Shown in pieces: positions 15,257 to 24,883 of a DNA stretch of 39,823 nt; position 1 is the first letter of the stretch, and each line of letters begins with the position of its first letter. The stretch lies in contig CAYVFI010000049.1 of the NCBI GenBank assembly GCA_964450955.1, forward strand, positions 1 through 39,823. Direction: 5' to 3'. The notes under the pieces are model-generated. The model was not told where the DNA came from and searched no databases. It saw nothing but the letters and a program-made list of their open reading frames with translations. The DNA comes from CAYNWT01 sp964450955 (GTDB taxonomy: Bacteria; Planctomycetota; Planctomycetia; Planctomycetales; Planctomycetaceae). The position numbers were made by a program, and so were the translations under genes.

Positions 15257-16669
15257 ATGCAGCTTGTTCAAGACGAACCGCAGGCCAACGCAACGCAGCA
15301 GCCTGCTGGTTCAAAACCGCAACAGCTGGTTTCCAAACGAAATCGCACCACGCGAAAGCGGGGGCTTGTTGGGGGTCTGCTGATTGCAGTCGTCGCAATT
15401 CTGGCCACCCCAACGGTGATCTCAAACACCCGCTTAGGCACATGGATTCTGAATCGATCTGTCGATGAAGGCACAACGGTAACCGCTCGATCGTTCAGCG
15501 TGGGGTGGTTCAGCCCAATCGTGGCCCACGGTGTTCAGATTCAAAAGGATGGCCAGGACAAACCGGTTGAGGTCGAAAAGCTGGAAGTTCAAAAGTCGTT
15601 TCTGGACATCCTTCGCAACAAGGTGAAGGACGCGACCATCACACTTACCAGGCCAAAGTTTCGCATCGTGCGCGGTGATGGTGGCAAGTCGGCCGGCTTG
15701 CTGTTTCCGAAAATGCGGACCAAAGTGATCGATGGTCAATTAACCGTTATTGGCAAGGATTCCAAAGAACCAATTCTGAAACTCGAAAAGCTAAATTTCA
15801 TCACCGACGTGAAAGACATCGAAGGGGGTCGGCAGAGTTCCATGTCACCGACCACCATTATCGATCACTACAAGCTCACCCCCGAAGTTGCCGACCACGG
15901 CCTGGGACTTATCGCGCCACTGCTGGCCAGGGCAACGGATATCGACGGATCCATTAGTGTTCGCATTGACTCGCTGAAGACAAATCGGATTGATGGAAAA
16001 TCAACGATCATCGAACTCCGCGGAACCGCGACCCTGCATAACGTCACCTCAACTGCGGGACCGGTTGCTTCGGACCTTGTTGACATCATGGGCTACGTGC
16101 TGCGCCGCGAGATGCCCAAACGGCTGACCGTCACGAAAGATTCGGTCGTAAAGTTCGAACTCAAAAAAAATCGCGTCCACCACGAAGGGTTCGCCTTTGT
16201 CCTGCCGGAAGTATCGAAAGACATCGAACTAAGAAGTTCGGGTTCAGTGGGTCTCGACGAATCCCTTGATCTCAAACTGGCTCTTGTTGTGCCGGAATCA
16301 CTGGCAACCAGCGTTCCGGTTCTTGGCCCGTTGGTTGGTCAGCCACTGGAAGTCAAAATAACCGGCACGCTTGCCGAACCGACCGTCGGGCTGCCAAACA
16401 ACCAACGCGTGGCGGACTACATCGCCAGCCGCCTGGTCCCAACACCCGATGGAAATCCGGAACCCCTGCCTGCAGCCATTATCCGACTTGTGGACGGAGT
16501 CGCAGACTCGTCCAGCCCACCGCAGGGAAAAGTCGAAACGCTTCCCGGTTCGATCATGAATCTCATCAGATCGGTTCGCGAGAAAAGACAGCAGCGAATC
16601 GACGCAGGCGAAGTACCACCACGAAGGCTACGCCCCCGACGTCGTCGAAGAGCCGGTGGGCGAGATTGA
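15257..16669 (+). CDS. AsmA-like envelope protein
   Basis: A 470-residue protein with one N-terminal membrane span (about 36-54, GLVGGLLIAVVAILATP) after a basic stretch, then a long beta-rich region with AsmA/TamB-like repeats (VTARSFSVGWFSPIVAHGV, LEVQKSFLDILRNKV, VKITGTLAEPTV). The C-terminus is strongly basic (RRLRPRRRRR). Proteins of this superfamily act in the periplasm on outer-membrane assembly or inter-membrane lipid transport; this copy is short, so it should be seen as a family member of unknown role. It sits 138 bases after the prenyltransferase on the same strand with its own promoter-like sequence and converges on leuC. Confidence 0.72.
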   Translation: MQLVQDEPQANATQQPAGSKPQQLVSKRNRTTRKRGLVGGLLIAVVAILATPTVISNTRLGTWILNRSVDEGTTVTARSFSVGWFSPIVAHGVQIQKDGQDKPVEVEKLEVQKSFLDILRNKVKDATITLTRPKFRIVRGDGGKSAGLLFPKMRTKVIDGQLTVIGKDSKEPILKLEKLNFITDVKDIEGGRQSSMSPTTIIDHYKLTPEVADHGLGLIAPLLARATDIDGSISVRIDSLKTNRIDGKSTIIELRGTATLHNVTSTAGPVASDLVDIMGYVLRREMPKRLTVTKDSVVKFELKKNRVHHEGFAFVLPEVSKDIELRSSGSVGLDESLDLKLALVVPESLATSVPVLGPLVGQPLEVKITGTLAEPTVGLPNNQRVADYIASRLVPTPDGNPEPLPAAIIRLVDGVADSSSPPQGKVETLPGSIMNLIRSVREKRQQRIDAGEVPPRRLRPRRRRRAGGRD

Positions 16670-16675
16670 TTTACT

Positions 16676-16692
16676 CGTGGTCGAAGACCACG
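16676..16692. terminator. Hairpin between converging genes
   Basis: A perfect 7-bp stem (CGTGGTC / GACCACG, 3-nt loop) fills the 36-base space between the stops of the AsmA-like gene and leuC. It has no T-tract on either strand, so a shared, weak bidirectional terminator is only a suggestion. Confidence 0.35.
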
Positions 16693-16705
16693 CACACCAG
16701 CCGCA

Positions 16706-18112
<1,407 letters not shown>

Positions 18113-18251
18113 TGCATCTCTCTCAAACCCGATGAAGCGCGAAGTATATCAAAAACCTACGCGGTCGCAGCCCGAACAACACCCAAAGAAGACTCGTCAG
18201 GAAACGCCCCCGGGAGTGCACCCCACAACCCCGACTTCTACGCCAACCGGA

Positions 18252-18267
18252 TTCCGGTGAACCGGAA
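18252..18267 (-). terminator. Stem-loop after the VWA gene
   Basis: TTCCGG-TGAA-CCGGAA, a perfect 6-bp hairpin 8 bases past the stop codon of the VWA/amidotransferase-like gene. No T-tract follows, so termination is only suggested. The rest of 18113-18275 has no visible gene and should carry the leuC leader's downstream boundary. Confidence 0.3.
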
Positions 18268-18275
18268 CGCTTCTG

Positions 18276-20558
18276 TTACACCAGGCCGCGGCGCTTGCGG
18301 AAGAACCATTCCAGGGACATCACTGAAACGAAGCAAATCAGAAACGGCCAGTTGTCCCACAGGTTGATTCGGCTCACGCGCGTCATTTCCAGGTTCGGAA
18401 TCCCCTTATCGACCCACGCCTGCAATCGCTCGCTAAGCTGCTCCGGAGTCAGGCTATCGCCGCCACTAAGTTCTGCAATCTCTTCCAGTAACTTGTGGTC
18501 GGCGGCTGGATTATCCAGCTCAGCATCGCGTGAATCGACGATGAATCGCGTGTAGGCGCCGGGGCCGAACGGCTGTCCGTTTCGTGTTCCCGCGACATGA
18601 ACCAGGTAATCGCCCGGCTGCATGGTTTCAGTGAAGTCTGAAGTGAACCTGCTGTCGCCACCACGCAGCGTTGGGACGTCGAAAGTTTCTTTCGCTGGGT
18701 TCGTGATCTGTACCTTGAAGGTCACGTCATCCAGCGGTTGCTTGTCTTCTCCGCGGGCCCCGTACTCAATGGGAACCTTCTGCCCCGGCGCGAAGTTGCG
18801 CGGTTCGACTTTGACCCACACCTGTGATTCGTCGTCGAATTCTTTGTGAGCCAGCCACAGGATCATCTGCCGCCAAAACCGTTGGTGGGCTTCAAGGTCT
18901 TCATTGCGGCTCACCCACAGCCAGGTCGTATCGCCCGCGAACGCTGCGACTCGAGCACCCCCAACGTCGTGAGCCATGAGCAAGGGAATTCCATCCGGCG
19001 TTTCCGCCAGCGTCTGAACCAGCCCGCCGCGTTTCGGTTTCAGACGATTCCCCTGAGCAAGCGGCGCCAACGAATCCCAGCGTGCGCTATTCTTGCCGTC
19101 GGCGTCTATCTGCATCACAAAGTGTTTCAGCCCGGCTGACGTTGGCTGCATCTTAAGTTCGCGCTCGTGATGTGCAGTGCGAGCAGGCACGTTGTTCGCG
19201 AATCCACCAGCCTGCATTTCCACCGGCAACCATCGCTCCAGAGGTGATGATCCATAACCACCCGGCCCGAAACTCTGCGAGCCACCAATCATAATGAGCC
19301 CCGCGCCCTGTTCGATTTGCGCGGACAGGTTCGCCAGTCGTTCTTTACCGAACACCTCAGCGGCAACATCGCCGATGATGTAGACGTCGTACGCTCCGCC
19401 GCGGAACCAGTCGTCTTCCAACGGAGTATCGACGTTACGCGGCCATGGCAAAACGGGTTGGTAGTCGAGCTGAATTTTTTGAGCCACATTGATGCGGCGA
19501 ATAAATTTCTGTTCTGGCCGCAGCAGCTGATCAAAGTAAGCGACGCGGATACCACCCTTGCGAACACTGATGATGGTTTCCATCCGATTGTTGGTCACCT
19601 TCAGCTCGCCATCAATCGCTTCGACTTCGACACCCAGTTTGTATTCACCGGGCCGTTCGGGGATGAACGACAGCTGTGTTCGCAATGTTTCTGACGAACG
19701 CTTCGGTGTAATTTGAAGCATGGGCCTGGTTGTGCTGTCGCCGACAATGGCCTTCATTGGCCCGGTGTCACCCAGCCGAACGCCCGATCGATCTTCCAGG
19801 TACAACCGAACCGTTAGCTGCTTGTCGGTCGCTCCATTGGCTTTTACTCGAACACCAACCGGCACCAGATTCTTCTCAAACACAACGCGCTGCACATCGA
19901 CATCTTCAACGGAAAGATCAACGGAGGAACTCGACATATCGGTTCCACCGTACGCGACGGTATAGATCGGAACCTGCAGCTGCCCAAACGTCCGAGCCGC
20001 CGCGCGCGGATCGACATCCAACACGCCGCTGCCATTTTGGGCTCCGTCCGCCAACAACAGGACACTCAGCACATTGCCGGATTTTATTTCCTGCTGCAGT
20101 TCGTTCAGTGAGTATCCCATTGCCGTTTGCATGCCGCCGGTGGTGTCCAGCGGCGTGGGAACCGGCGCCAGCTTGTCATTGAAGTCGTAGTATCGCGTCT
20201 CGATGCTGTCCGACAGATCGGCAAACTGTCCTTCACTTTCCTTCAACGTTGTCAGCAGTTGTTGTCGCCTGGTGACTCCGCCAGGGCCATCCGGAGTCGT
20301 CATGCTGCGGCTCGCGTCCGCCATCACCAACAGCACCGCGTCACGACGATCGGTGTCGGAATACCGAACACCTGGCCGCAGCAACGCCATAATAATCAGC
20401 CCGGCCGCCAGCAGCCGAAGGCCCAACAGCAAACGTCTCTGGCCCGCTGGCAGGTGCCGAATACGTTTCGGATATGTCACCAGCACAACCGCAATCAACG
20501 CGACTGCGGTCAGGATGACTGCTGGCCACGACCAAACCGGTTCAAACAGCAACCTCAT
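18276..20558 (-). CDS. VWA and glutamine-amidotransferase-like membrane protein
   Basis: A 760-residue protein with two N-terminal membrane spans (about 11-28 and 43-61) and one at the C-terminus (near WPFLICFVSVMSLEWFF). A VWA domain begins at LLVMADASRSM, where D81-x-S83-x-S85 is an intact metal site, with LLLADGAQNG as the later strand. Around 385-450 a glutamine-amidotransferase-like segment follows (DVYIIGD, then GAGLIMIGGSQSFGPGGYG) without an obvious catalytic Cys. A beta-rich extracytoplasmic domain lies before the last span. The start codon overlaps the stop of the BatA-like gene (ATGA), so the two are co-translated. Such pairs are common in planctomycetes near MoxR ATPases and are thought to form envelope complexes; the function here is unknown. 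Confidence 0.86.
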   Translation of the reverse strand: MRLLFEPVWSWPAVILTAVALIAVVLVTYPKRIRHLPAGQRRLLLGLRLLAAGLIIMALLRPGVRYSDTDRRDAVLLVMADASRSMTTPDGPGGVTRRQQLLTTLKESEGQFADLSDSIETRYYDFNDKLAPVPTPLDTTGGMQTAMGYSLNELQQEIKSGNVLSVLLLADGAQNGSGVLDVDPRAAARTFGQLQVPIYTVAYGGTDMSSSSVDLSVEDVDVQRVVFEKNLVPVGVRVKANGATDKQLTVRLYLEDRSGVRLGDTGPMKAIVGDSTTRPMLQITPKRSSETLRTQLSFIPERPGEYKLGVEVEAIDGELKVTNNRMETIISVRKGGIRVAYFDQLLRPEQKFIRRINVAQKIQLDYQPVLPWPRNVDTPLEDDWFRGGAYDVYIIGDVAAEVFGKERLANLSAQIEQGAGLIMIGGSQSFGPGGYGSSPLERWLPVEMQAGGFANNVPARTAHHERELKMQPTSAGLKHFVMQIDADGKNSARWDSLAPLAQGNRLKPKRGGLVQTLAETPDGIPLLMAHDVGGARVAAFAGDTTWLWVSRNEDLEAHQRFWRQMILWLAHKEFDDESQVWVKVEPRNFAPGQKVPIEYGARGEDKQPLDDVTFKVQITNPAKETFDVPTLRGGDSRFTSDFTETMQPGDYLVHVAGTRNGQPFGPGAYTRFIVDSRDAELDNPAADHKLLEEIAELSGGDSLTPEQLSERLQAWVDKGIPNLEMTRVSRINLWDNWPFLICFVSVMSLEWFFRKRRGLV

Positions 20559-23023
20559 GCGGCCACCTTCGAACGCTTGTCAGGATCAGCCGCAGCCGAC
20601 ACGCCCTGGTCGTAGAAGTGGTTCGCCACAAAGTGTTCGCCAAGGAAAAACAGAACCACAAGAACCATCAACAACGGGAACACTTCGCGTCCAAGTCGAC
20701 TGTTTTGAACGGCCCGGTCAAGTTCTTCAATTTCCCGCGCCCGCGTGTAGCGATCTTCGCCCAGCAGCGTTGTGAGTTCGCCATCAGTCACCTGCGTAAA
20801 GTCGCTCTCGCTGTCGTCGGAGTTTGTGCTGAAGCCAGAAACGAACGCGTTCTCACCAGTCCCGGATGAGAACCGGTAGTGACCAACAGCATTGGCTTCC
20901 GTTAGAACCACAAAGTTTTGCTCCTGAGGTACCTTGCCCGGCAACTGTTGAAAGCTGGGTTTCCGCAGCAGGTACTTGTCCTGAACCTGATCGCGATCGA
21001 ACCGCACAATCGGATCCTGGCCGCTAATCCAGTTGAAACTGCCATCGGCGTAATGGCCCAGGTAATGTGTCAGCTCATGAGCCAACCGGACGAACGTCCA
21101 ACCCGTCGCCAGATCCGACCATGGCTTCCCGTTGTCGCCGATGTAATCCATGCCGTTGGTAAACATCACTGTTCGGCCTTCACCCACAGCAAGGTCCAAC
21201 CACGCCGGCAACGCGCGTTCGTCATTATAGCTCGCCAGCACCCGCGCTTTTTCGGAAGGTTCGACCACCCAGCCGCGCGTATATTCGACGCCGGAGAATT
21301 CGGCTCGTTGATCGTTGTCCTCAACAATGCGGCGAAACAGTGGGTGTTGCGTATTTTGCAGGTCGACGATGAATGGCCCTTTGAAGAAACTGACCGCTGC
21401 GGACAACGTTGCGGGCAGTACTTCCTGGGCTTCAGTGGTGTTGTAACTCGACGCGTCGATCTCGCTGTTCCCAAGAAACACTGCCAGTCCGCCGCCGCGG
21501 GTGACAAATTTCTTAAGACTTCCCCACAGTTCCGTCCCCGGCGCTCGGGCGTTGACCATGCAGACAATGTTGTACTTCGAGAAGTCAATCGTCCCGGCTT
21601 CTGCCATCGGCTTGTAGGTCACGACGTGCGGAGCAGTACCAAGCCGGACAAACTCTCCTGGAGCCAACACCTGGCCCAGAAAATAGGCCTCGTCCGAGGA
21701 ATCACCCAGCAGCAACACACGCGGAGGCTGATTAAGTCCCGCGGTAAAGTACCGCACGTCATCGCCAACGAACGGATCGCTGCTAACCAGTCGGACCTCC
21801 CCCTGCACAAAGTCGCGATCCGGAGCCAACAGTAGAAACGAAACCCGGTTCGCAGCGCCCTCATCAAGTTTGACCGTGCGCTTTTCTTTGAGAACCGGGG
21901 TGCCGGTTTCGTCGTTGATGTATAGCTCGGCGGTTCGCAATCCATCCACGCCGGTGCCAGCAATGTCGGCGCTAAGTTCGGTTCGTTGACCGCGTGTGAC
22001 GGACTGCTGTGACAACCGCAGATCGGTCACGCCAACGTTGATTGGATCATCAACGCTGACATCGATGAAGTACGCATGCACCCACGGCATAGCGTCCAAC
22101 TTCGCCTTTAAGTTCGCGTTGCCCAACTGCCAGGCCGAACGCGCGAAGTCCGTGAAAATGTAAATCTCTCGAACGAACCCATCGGCGGCGTCGGCATCTT
22201 CGCTGGAAATGCCGAGTTCTTCCTGGACGCGTTTCCGGTCGTCGTTTTGCAACCCAAGTGCAACCGACAAGCGTGCGTTAAGCTTTGAGGAACCCGGGCG
22301 AGTCTTGATCGCATCTATCCTCGCACCGGCGCTGATGAGGTCGCCCTGAAAGACCATTTCGCGGTTGTCAGCAGAATCGGTGATGCAGACACGACTACTG
22401 GTCGGCAACGAACTTAAATGCGCGGCGGCGATTTCGCGGGCTTCTTCCAACCGCGTTTTGTTTTCCAACCGGTAGTCCATGCTCAAACTTGAGTCGAACA
22501 GAAACACCGCAGCGACGGGGACGTTTTGTGACAGATCAGAAGCCGACTCACCGGAAATCTCTGCAGCAATCCGCTTGCCATACGGCAGACCGACCAGCAA
22601 CAAAGTCAACAACGCAATCGCACCGCCGGTTCCGCCTCGCAAAACGGTTCGCTTGTAACGCAGTTCGTGGTTGGGCAGGCTTTGCTGATTCCACTTCCGT
22701 TGCAGCCAGTAGTACGCGCCAATTCCGGCTGCGATGATGCCGCCGAAGGTCAGCAGTTCAGTCCAGCTAAGTCCATAGTTGGCCGCCGGCAGGGAGGGGC
22801 GAGCGATCGCCAGAACCAGCAACACCAGCAGTAGTGTTCTTAACAGCAGCAGCCAAATGTGCCGCAACTGCAATCGGCGCGTGTTGGTTTTCTTCCGCAT
22901 CTGGATGAGCCGCAAGGCCGGGAAGAGAACCTTCTTCGGCTTGGATTTCATCATCAGATGCAGAACCAGCGGAATGGCGGCAAAGGCCAGTCCGAACAGC
23001 AAAGCCTGATTGATTAGGGACAT
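20555..23023 (-). CDS. BatA-type membrane protein with VWA and amidotransferase-like domains
   Basis: An 822-residue protein. The first 80 residues match the BatA N-terminal domain: a hydrophobic segment (about 6-24), KVLFPALRLIQ, then RHIWLLLLRTLLLVLLVLAIARP. Further spans lie at about 87-106 and 134-150 and near the C-terminus (VFPLLMVLVVLFFLGEHF). The VWA domain has an intact metal site, DSSLS (177-181). A later region (YNIVCMVNA, GGGLAVFLGNSEIDASSYN) has a glutamine-amidotransferase-like core, as in its partner gene. It is the first gene of a two-gene unit. BatA proteins in other bacteria work with MoxR-type AAA ATPases, DUF58 and BatB; none of these is in the window. The leader (23024-23465) contains a palindrome and a long inverted repeat. 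Confidence 0.87.
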   Translation of the reverse strand: MSLINQALLFGLAFAAIPLVLHLMMKSKPKKVLFPALRLIQMRKKTNTRRLQLRHIWLLLLRTLLLVLLVLAIARPSLPAANYGLSWTELLTFGGIIAAGIGAYYWLQRKWNQQSLPNHELRYKRTVLRGGTGGAIALLTLLLVGLPYGKRIAAEISGESASDLSQNVPVAAVFLFDSSLSMDYRLENKTRLEEAREIAAAHLSSLPTSSRVCITDSADNREMVFQGDLISAGARIDAIKTRPGSSKLNARLSVALGLQNDDRKRVQEELGISSEDADAADGFVREIYIFTDFARSAWQLGNANLKAKLDAMPWVHAYFIDVSVDDPINVGVTDLRLSQQSVTRGQRTELSADIAGTGVDGLRTAELYINDETGTPVLKEKRTVKLDEGAANRVSFLLLAPDRDFVQGEVRLVSSDPFVGDDVRYFTAGLNQPPRVLLLGDSSDEAYFLGQVLAPGEFVRLGTAPHVVTYKPMAEAGTIDFSKYNIVCMVNARAPGTELWGSLKKFVTRGGGLAVFLGNSEIDASSYNTTEAQEVLPATLSAAVSFFKGPFIVDLQNTQHPLFRRIVEDNDQRAEFSGVEYTRGWVVEPSEKARVLASYNDERALPAWLDLAVGEGRTVMFTNGMDYIGDNGKPWSDLATGWTFVRLAHELTHYLGHYADGSFNWISGQDPIVRFDRDQVQDKYLLRKPSFQQLPGKVPQEQNFVVLTEANAVGHYRFSSGTGENAFVSGFSTNSDDSESDFTQVTDGELTTLLGEDRYTRAREIEELDRAVQNSRLGREVFPLLMVLVVLFFLGEHFVANHFYDQGVSAAADPDKRSKVAA

Positions 23024-23465
23024 ATTGAGGCAACGTCAGGAAGCAGTGTCAGCACATGTCTGATTATAGAGCGACAGGACCATCAGATTTGTCTTCCCGC
23101 CAAAACTTCGTACGCGATGTTATGCCGAACGGGTCTTGTTTTCATTATCGGCCGCTTCGCAGCGGTTCTCGAACCACTGTTGGTTACGTCACCATTCCGG
23201 ATATCCTGAAAGCTTGCGAGGAACCACGTTCAGGCCAGTTTCTGGAATGTGTTCGCAGGTCTACGGTTGTTGAAAACGCAGACACCGATCAGGGGGAACC
23301 TCGGGCGGCTGTTTGTTGTGCCAATTTTCATCCGCTGATTTTCACAGATTCACGCAGATTGGCTGCGCTGACAAGAAAATAAATCTGCGAGAATCTGCGC
23401 AAATCTGCGGATCTAACAAACGCCACCGTCTGTCGCTGCCAAATGACGCAACTGGAAGTTGGTCG
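23024..23465. other. 442-base divergent intergenic region
   Basis: The region separates the BatA-like gene (minus) from the small zinc-ribbon gene (plus). It contains a 12-bp perfect palindrome, GGTTCTCGAACC (23164-23175), which could be an operator, and the inverted repeat described at 23331-23411. An open frame of 108 codons on the plus strand (23056-23382) runs into the inverted repeat and shows no protein-like features. No convincing promoter was found. Confidence 0.5.
23331..23411. repeat. Long inverted repeat built of 10-bp CGCAGATT units
   Basis: Left arm 23331-23360 and right arm 23382-23411 are inverted copies, 26 of 30 positions matching, around a 21-base spacer. Each arm is three consecutive 10-bp units: variants of xxCGCAGATT on the left and xAATCTGCGx on the right, in register with about one DNA helical turn. 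It can form a long hairpin. It ends 54 bases before the start codon of the small membrane protein and would lie in its leader if transcribed. It looks like a mobile or dispersed repeat or a binding array; its copy number elsewhere cannot be seen here. Confidence 0.8.
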
Positions 23466-23891
23466 ATGTCAGAGAATCCTTACGAAGCCCCCTCCGAAAT
23501 TGAATACGACAGCTTCATGCACCGCTGTTGCCCTCAGTGCGGCCAGCGTGTGCGCATCGGTAAGGTTCTCACAACGCTGGCCTTTGTCCGTTGGCCTTGC
23601 GAACGGTGTGGTTGTCTATTGCAAATCAACAAAACGCGCCGACTGATAGCGGCACTGTGCATCGGCGCAATTCCTATTTGCAGTATTGGCGTGGCAACGT
23701 TGCTAATGCGTTTCACAACGGTTGGCTCGTCGTTAGCCGGGGCACTGATGTTTGCCCTGGTCACGTTACCACTCCCGTTGGTAATCGATGGTGTGAAACA
23801 GGCAGAACTCACTGACTCTGAGGTAGGTCGGGATTCTCAGTCAGCCAGCGCCTCGCACTTGAACTCGAATGCAACCCCACCACAACGTTGA
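23466..23891 (+). CDS. Small zinc-ribbon membrane protein with N-terminal NPYEAP motif
   Basis: A 141-residue protein starting MSENPYEAPSE, the NPYxxP-type N-terminus seen in many planctomycete membrane proteins. Two CxxC pairs (CPQC near residue 21 and CERC near 46) suggest a small zinc ribbon. Two membrane spans follow (LIAALCIGAIPICSIGVATL and SLAGALMFALVTLPLPLVI), then a polar, Ser-rich tail. An upstream in-frame ATG at 23313 would run through the inverted repeat and is rejected. It is the only plus-strand gene between 16.7 and 39.8 kb and stands alone. Function unknown; a membrane sensor or an adaptor are possibilities. Confidence 0.75.
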   Translation: MSENPYEAPSEIEYDSFMHRCCPQCGQRVRIGKVLTTLAFVRWPCERCGCLLQINKTRRLIAALCIGAIPICSIGVATLLMRFTTVGSSLAGALMFALVTLPLPLVIDGVKQAELTDSEVGRDSQSASASHLNSNATPPQR

Positions 23892-24009
23892 CGACTGCTA
23901 GCAGAATCAGATGCAGCTGATTTGCCAGCACCGCCAAGGAGGTCCAACAAAGAACCCACGAGTCCTTCGGCGGATCACACGATTCCAGAGGAAGCGGGTA
24001 ATACGTCGC

Positions 24010-24876
24010 TCAGGCCCCCTTGATGGCTCCCTTAATCAACTCTCGCAGTCGGTCGGGATCGGTGGCCGAAGTCTTACACATGAACCCGGACTTGTGTGCG
24101 AAGTGCACGTCGGGTTCGTCAGAAAGCTGCGAGAAATCCAGACGGGGATCATCTTCGTAGCGGCTAATGCCGTAGCCTTGCCCGCGGCGATCGGGATAAA
24201 CCATCGCGCCGATTTCCTGTTCCAGCCCTTCAGACCGAATGTAGCGAGCCACGCTACCGGACGGTTCTTCCGGCATCACATCGCCACGCAGCAAAGCGAT
24301 CGCGTCGATTGTTTCGTTCTCAGTTTGAACCGACCAACGCTCACTGTGCTGACCCACATGATCAATGCCCTCACGCACCACGCGTAGGAACTCAAGCAGA
24401 TCTTCACCGACAAACTTCATGTAGTCGTACAGTGTGTCGCCGGGGACGTGTTCTGTCCTCGCCGCAAAACGCCGCAGCATCGTCATGTCGATCGGCGAGT
24501 TCAATTGCGAGATGGCTCGACGCGGCACACCCAACCATTCGGCCGTCTTATTTGGACCGCGCGAGTCGAACCATTCGGCCGGTGCGAGCCAATCGCAGAA
24601 TTGAATGGCATCCTCGTAGACTCCCAGAGAATCCAGTACCAGGCTAAGCGAACATGACGGCGGATGTTCTCTGGGAAAGTGATGGTGGTCGAAGTTACTC
24701 AGCGCCGGATCGTGAGAATCTCCCACATCGACGACAGCCACTGTCGGATCAACAAGTTCTTCCTGCGTCGGTTCGCGGCGCACGATTTCGCAACCGTGTT
24801 TTGCGATCAACACGCAGGTCGCAAGCAGATCGTCTTTGTGAGCACCCCCGGGGTGGGTGACGATTTTCTGAATCAT
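24010..24876 (-). CDS. MYG1-like (UPF0160) metal-dependent hydrolase
   Basis: A 288-residue protein with THPGGAHKDD (7-16) near the N-terminus and VVDVGDSHDPALSNFDHHHFP (about 48-68), matching the layout of MYG1/UPF0160 proteins, which belong to the DHH-like phosphoesterase group and bind metal through these His and Asp residues. Eukaryotic MYG1 is an exonuclease; the bacterial role is not established. The C-terminal part (QEIGAMVYPDRRGQGYGISRYEDD) also fits. It has no signal peptide. The start ATG has AGGA about 9 bases upstream and lies 7 bases after the stop of the S46 peptidase, so the genes are co-transcribed although their products should sit in different compartments. Confidence 0.8.
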   Translation of the reverse strand: MIQKIVTHPGGAHKDDLLATCVLIAKHGCEIVRREPTQEELVDPTVAVVDVGDSHDPALSNFDHHHFPREHPPSCSLSLVLDSLGVYEDAIQFCDWLAPAEWFDSRGPNKTAEWLGVPRRAISQLNSPIDMTMLRRFAARTEHVPGDTLYDYMKFVGEDLLEFLRVVREGIDHVGQHSERWSVQTENETIDAIALLRGDVMPEEPSGSVARYIRSEGLEQEIGAMVYPDRRGQGYGISRYEDDPRLDFSQLSDEPDVHFAHKSGFMCKTSATDPDRLRELIKGAIKGA

Positions 24877-24883
24877 AGTGGTC

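Noticed and set aside
23056..23382. 108-codon open frame on the plus strand upstream of the zinc-ribbon gene
   Set aside because: No family resemblance, no ribosome site, and its end runs through the inverted repeat.
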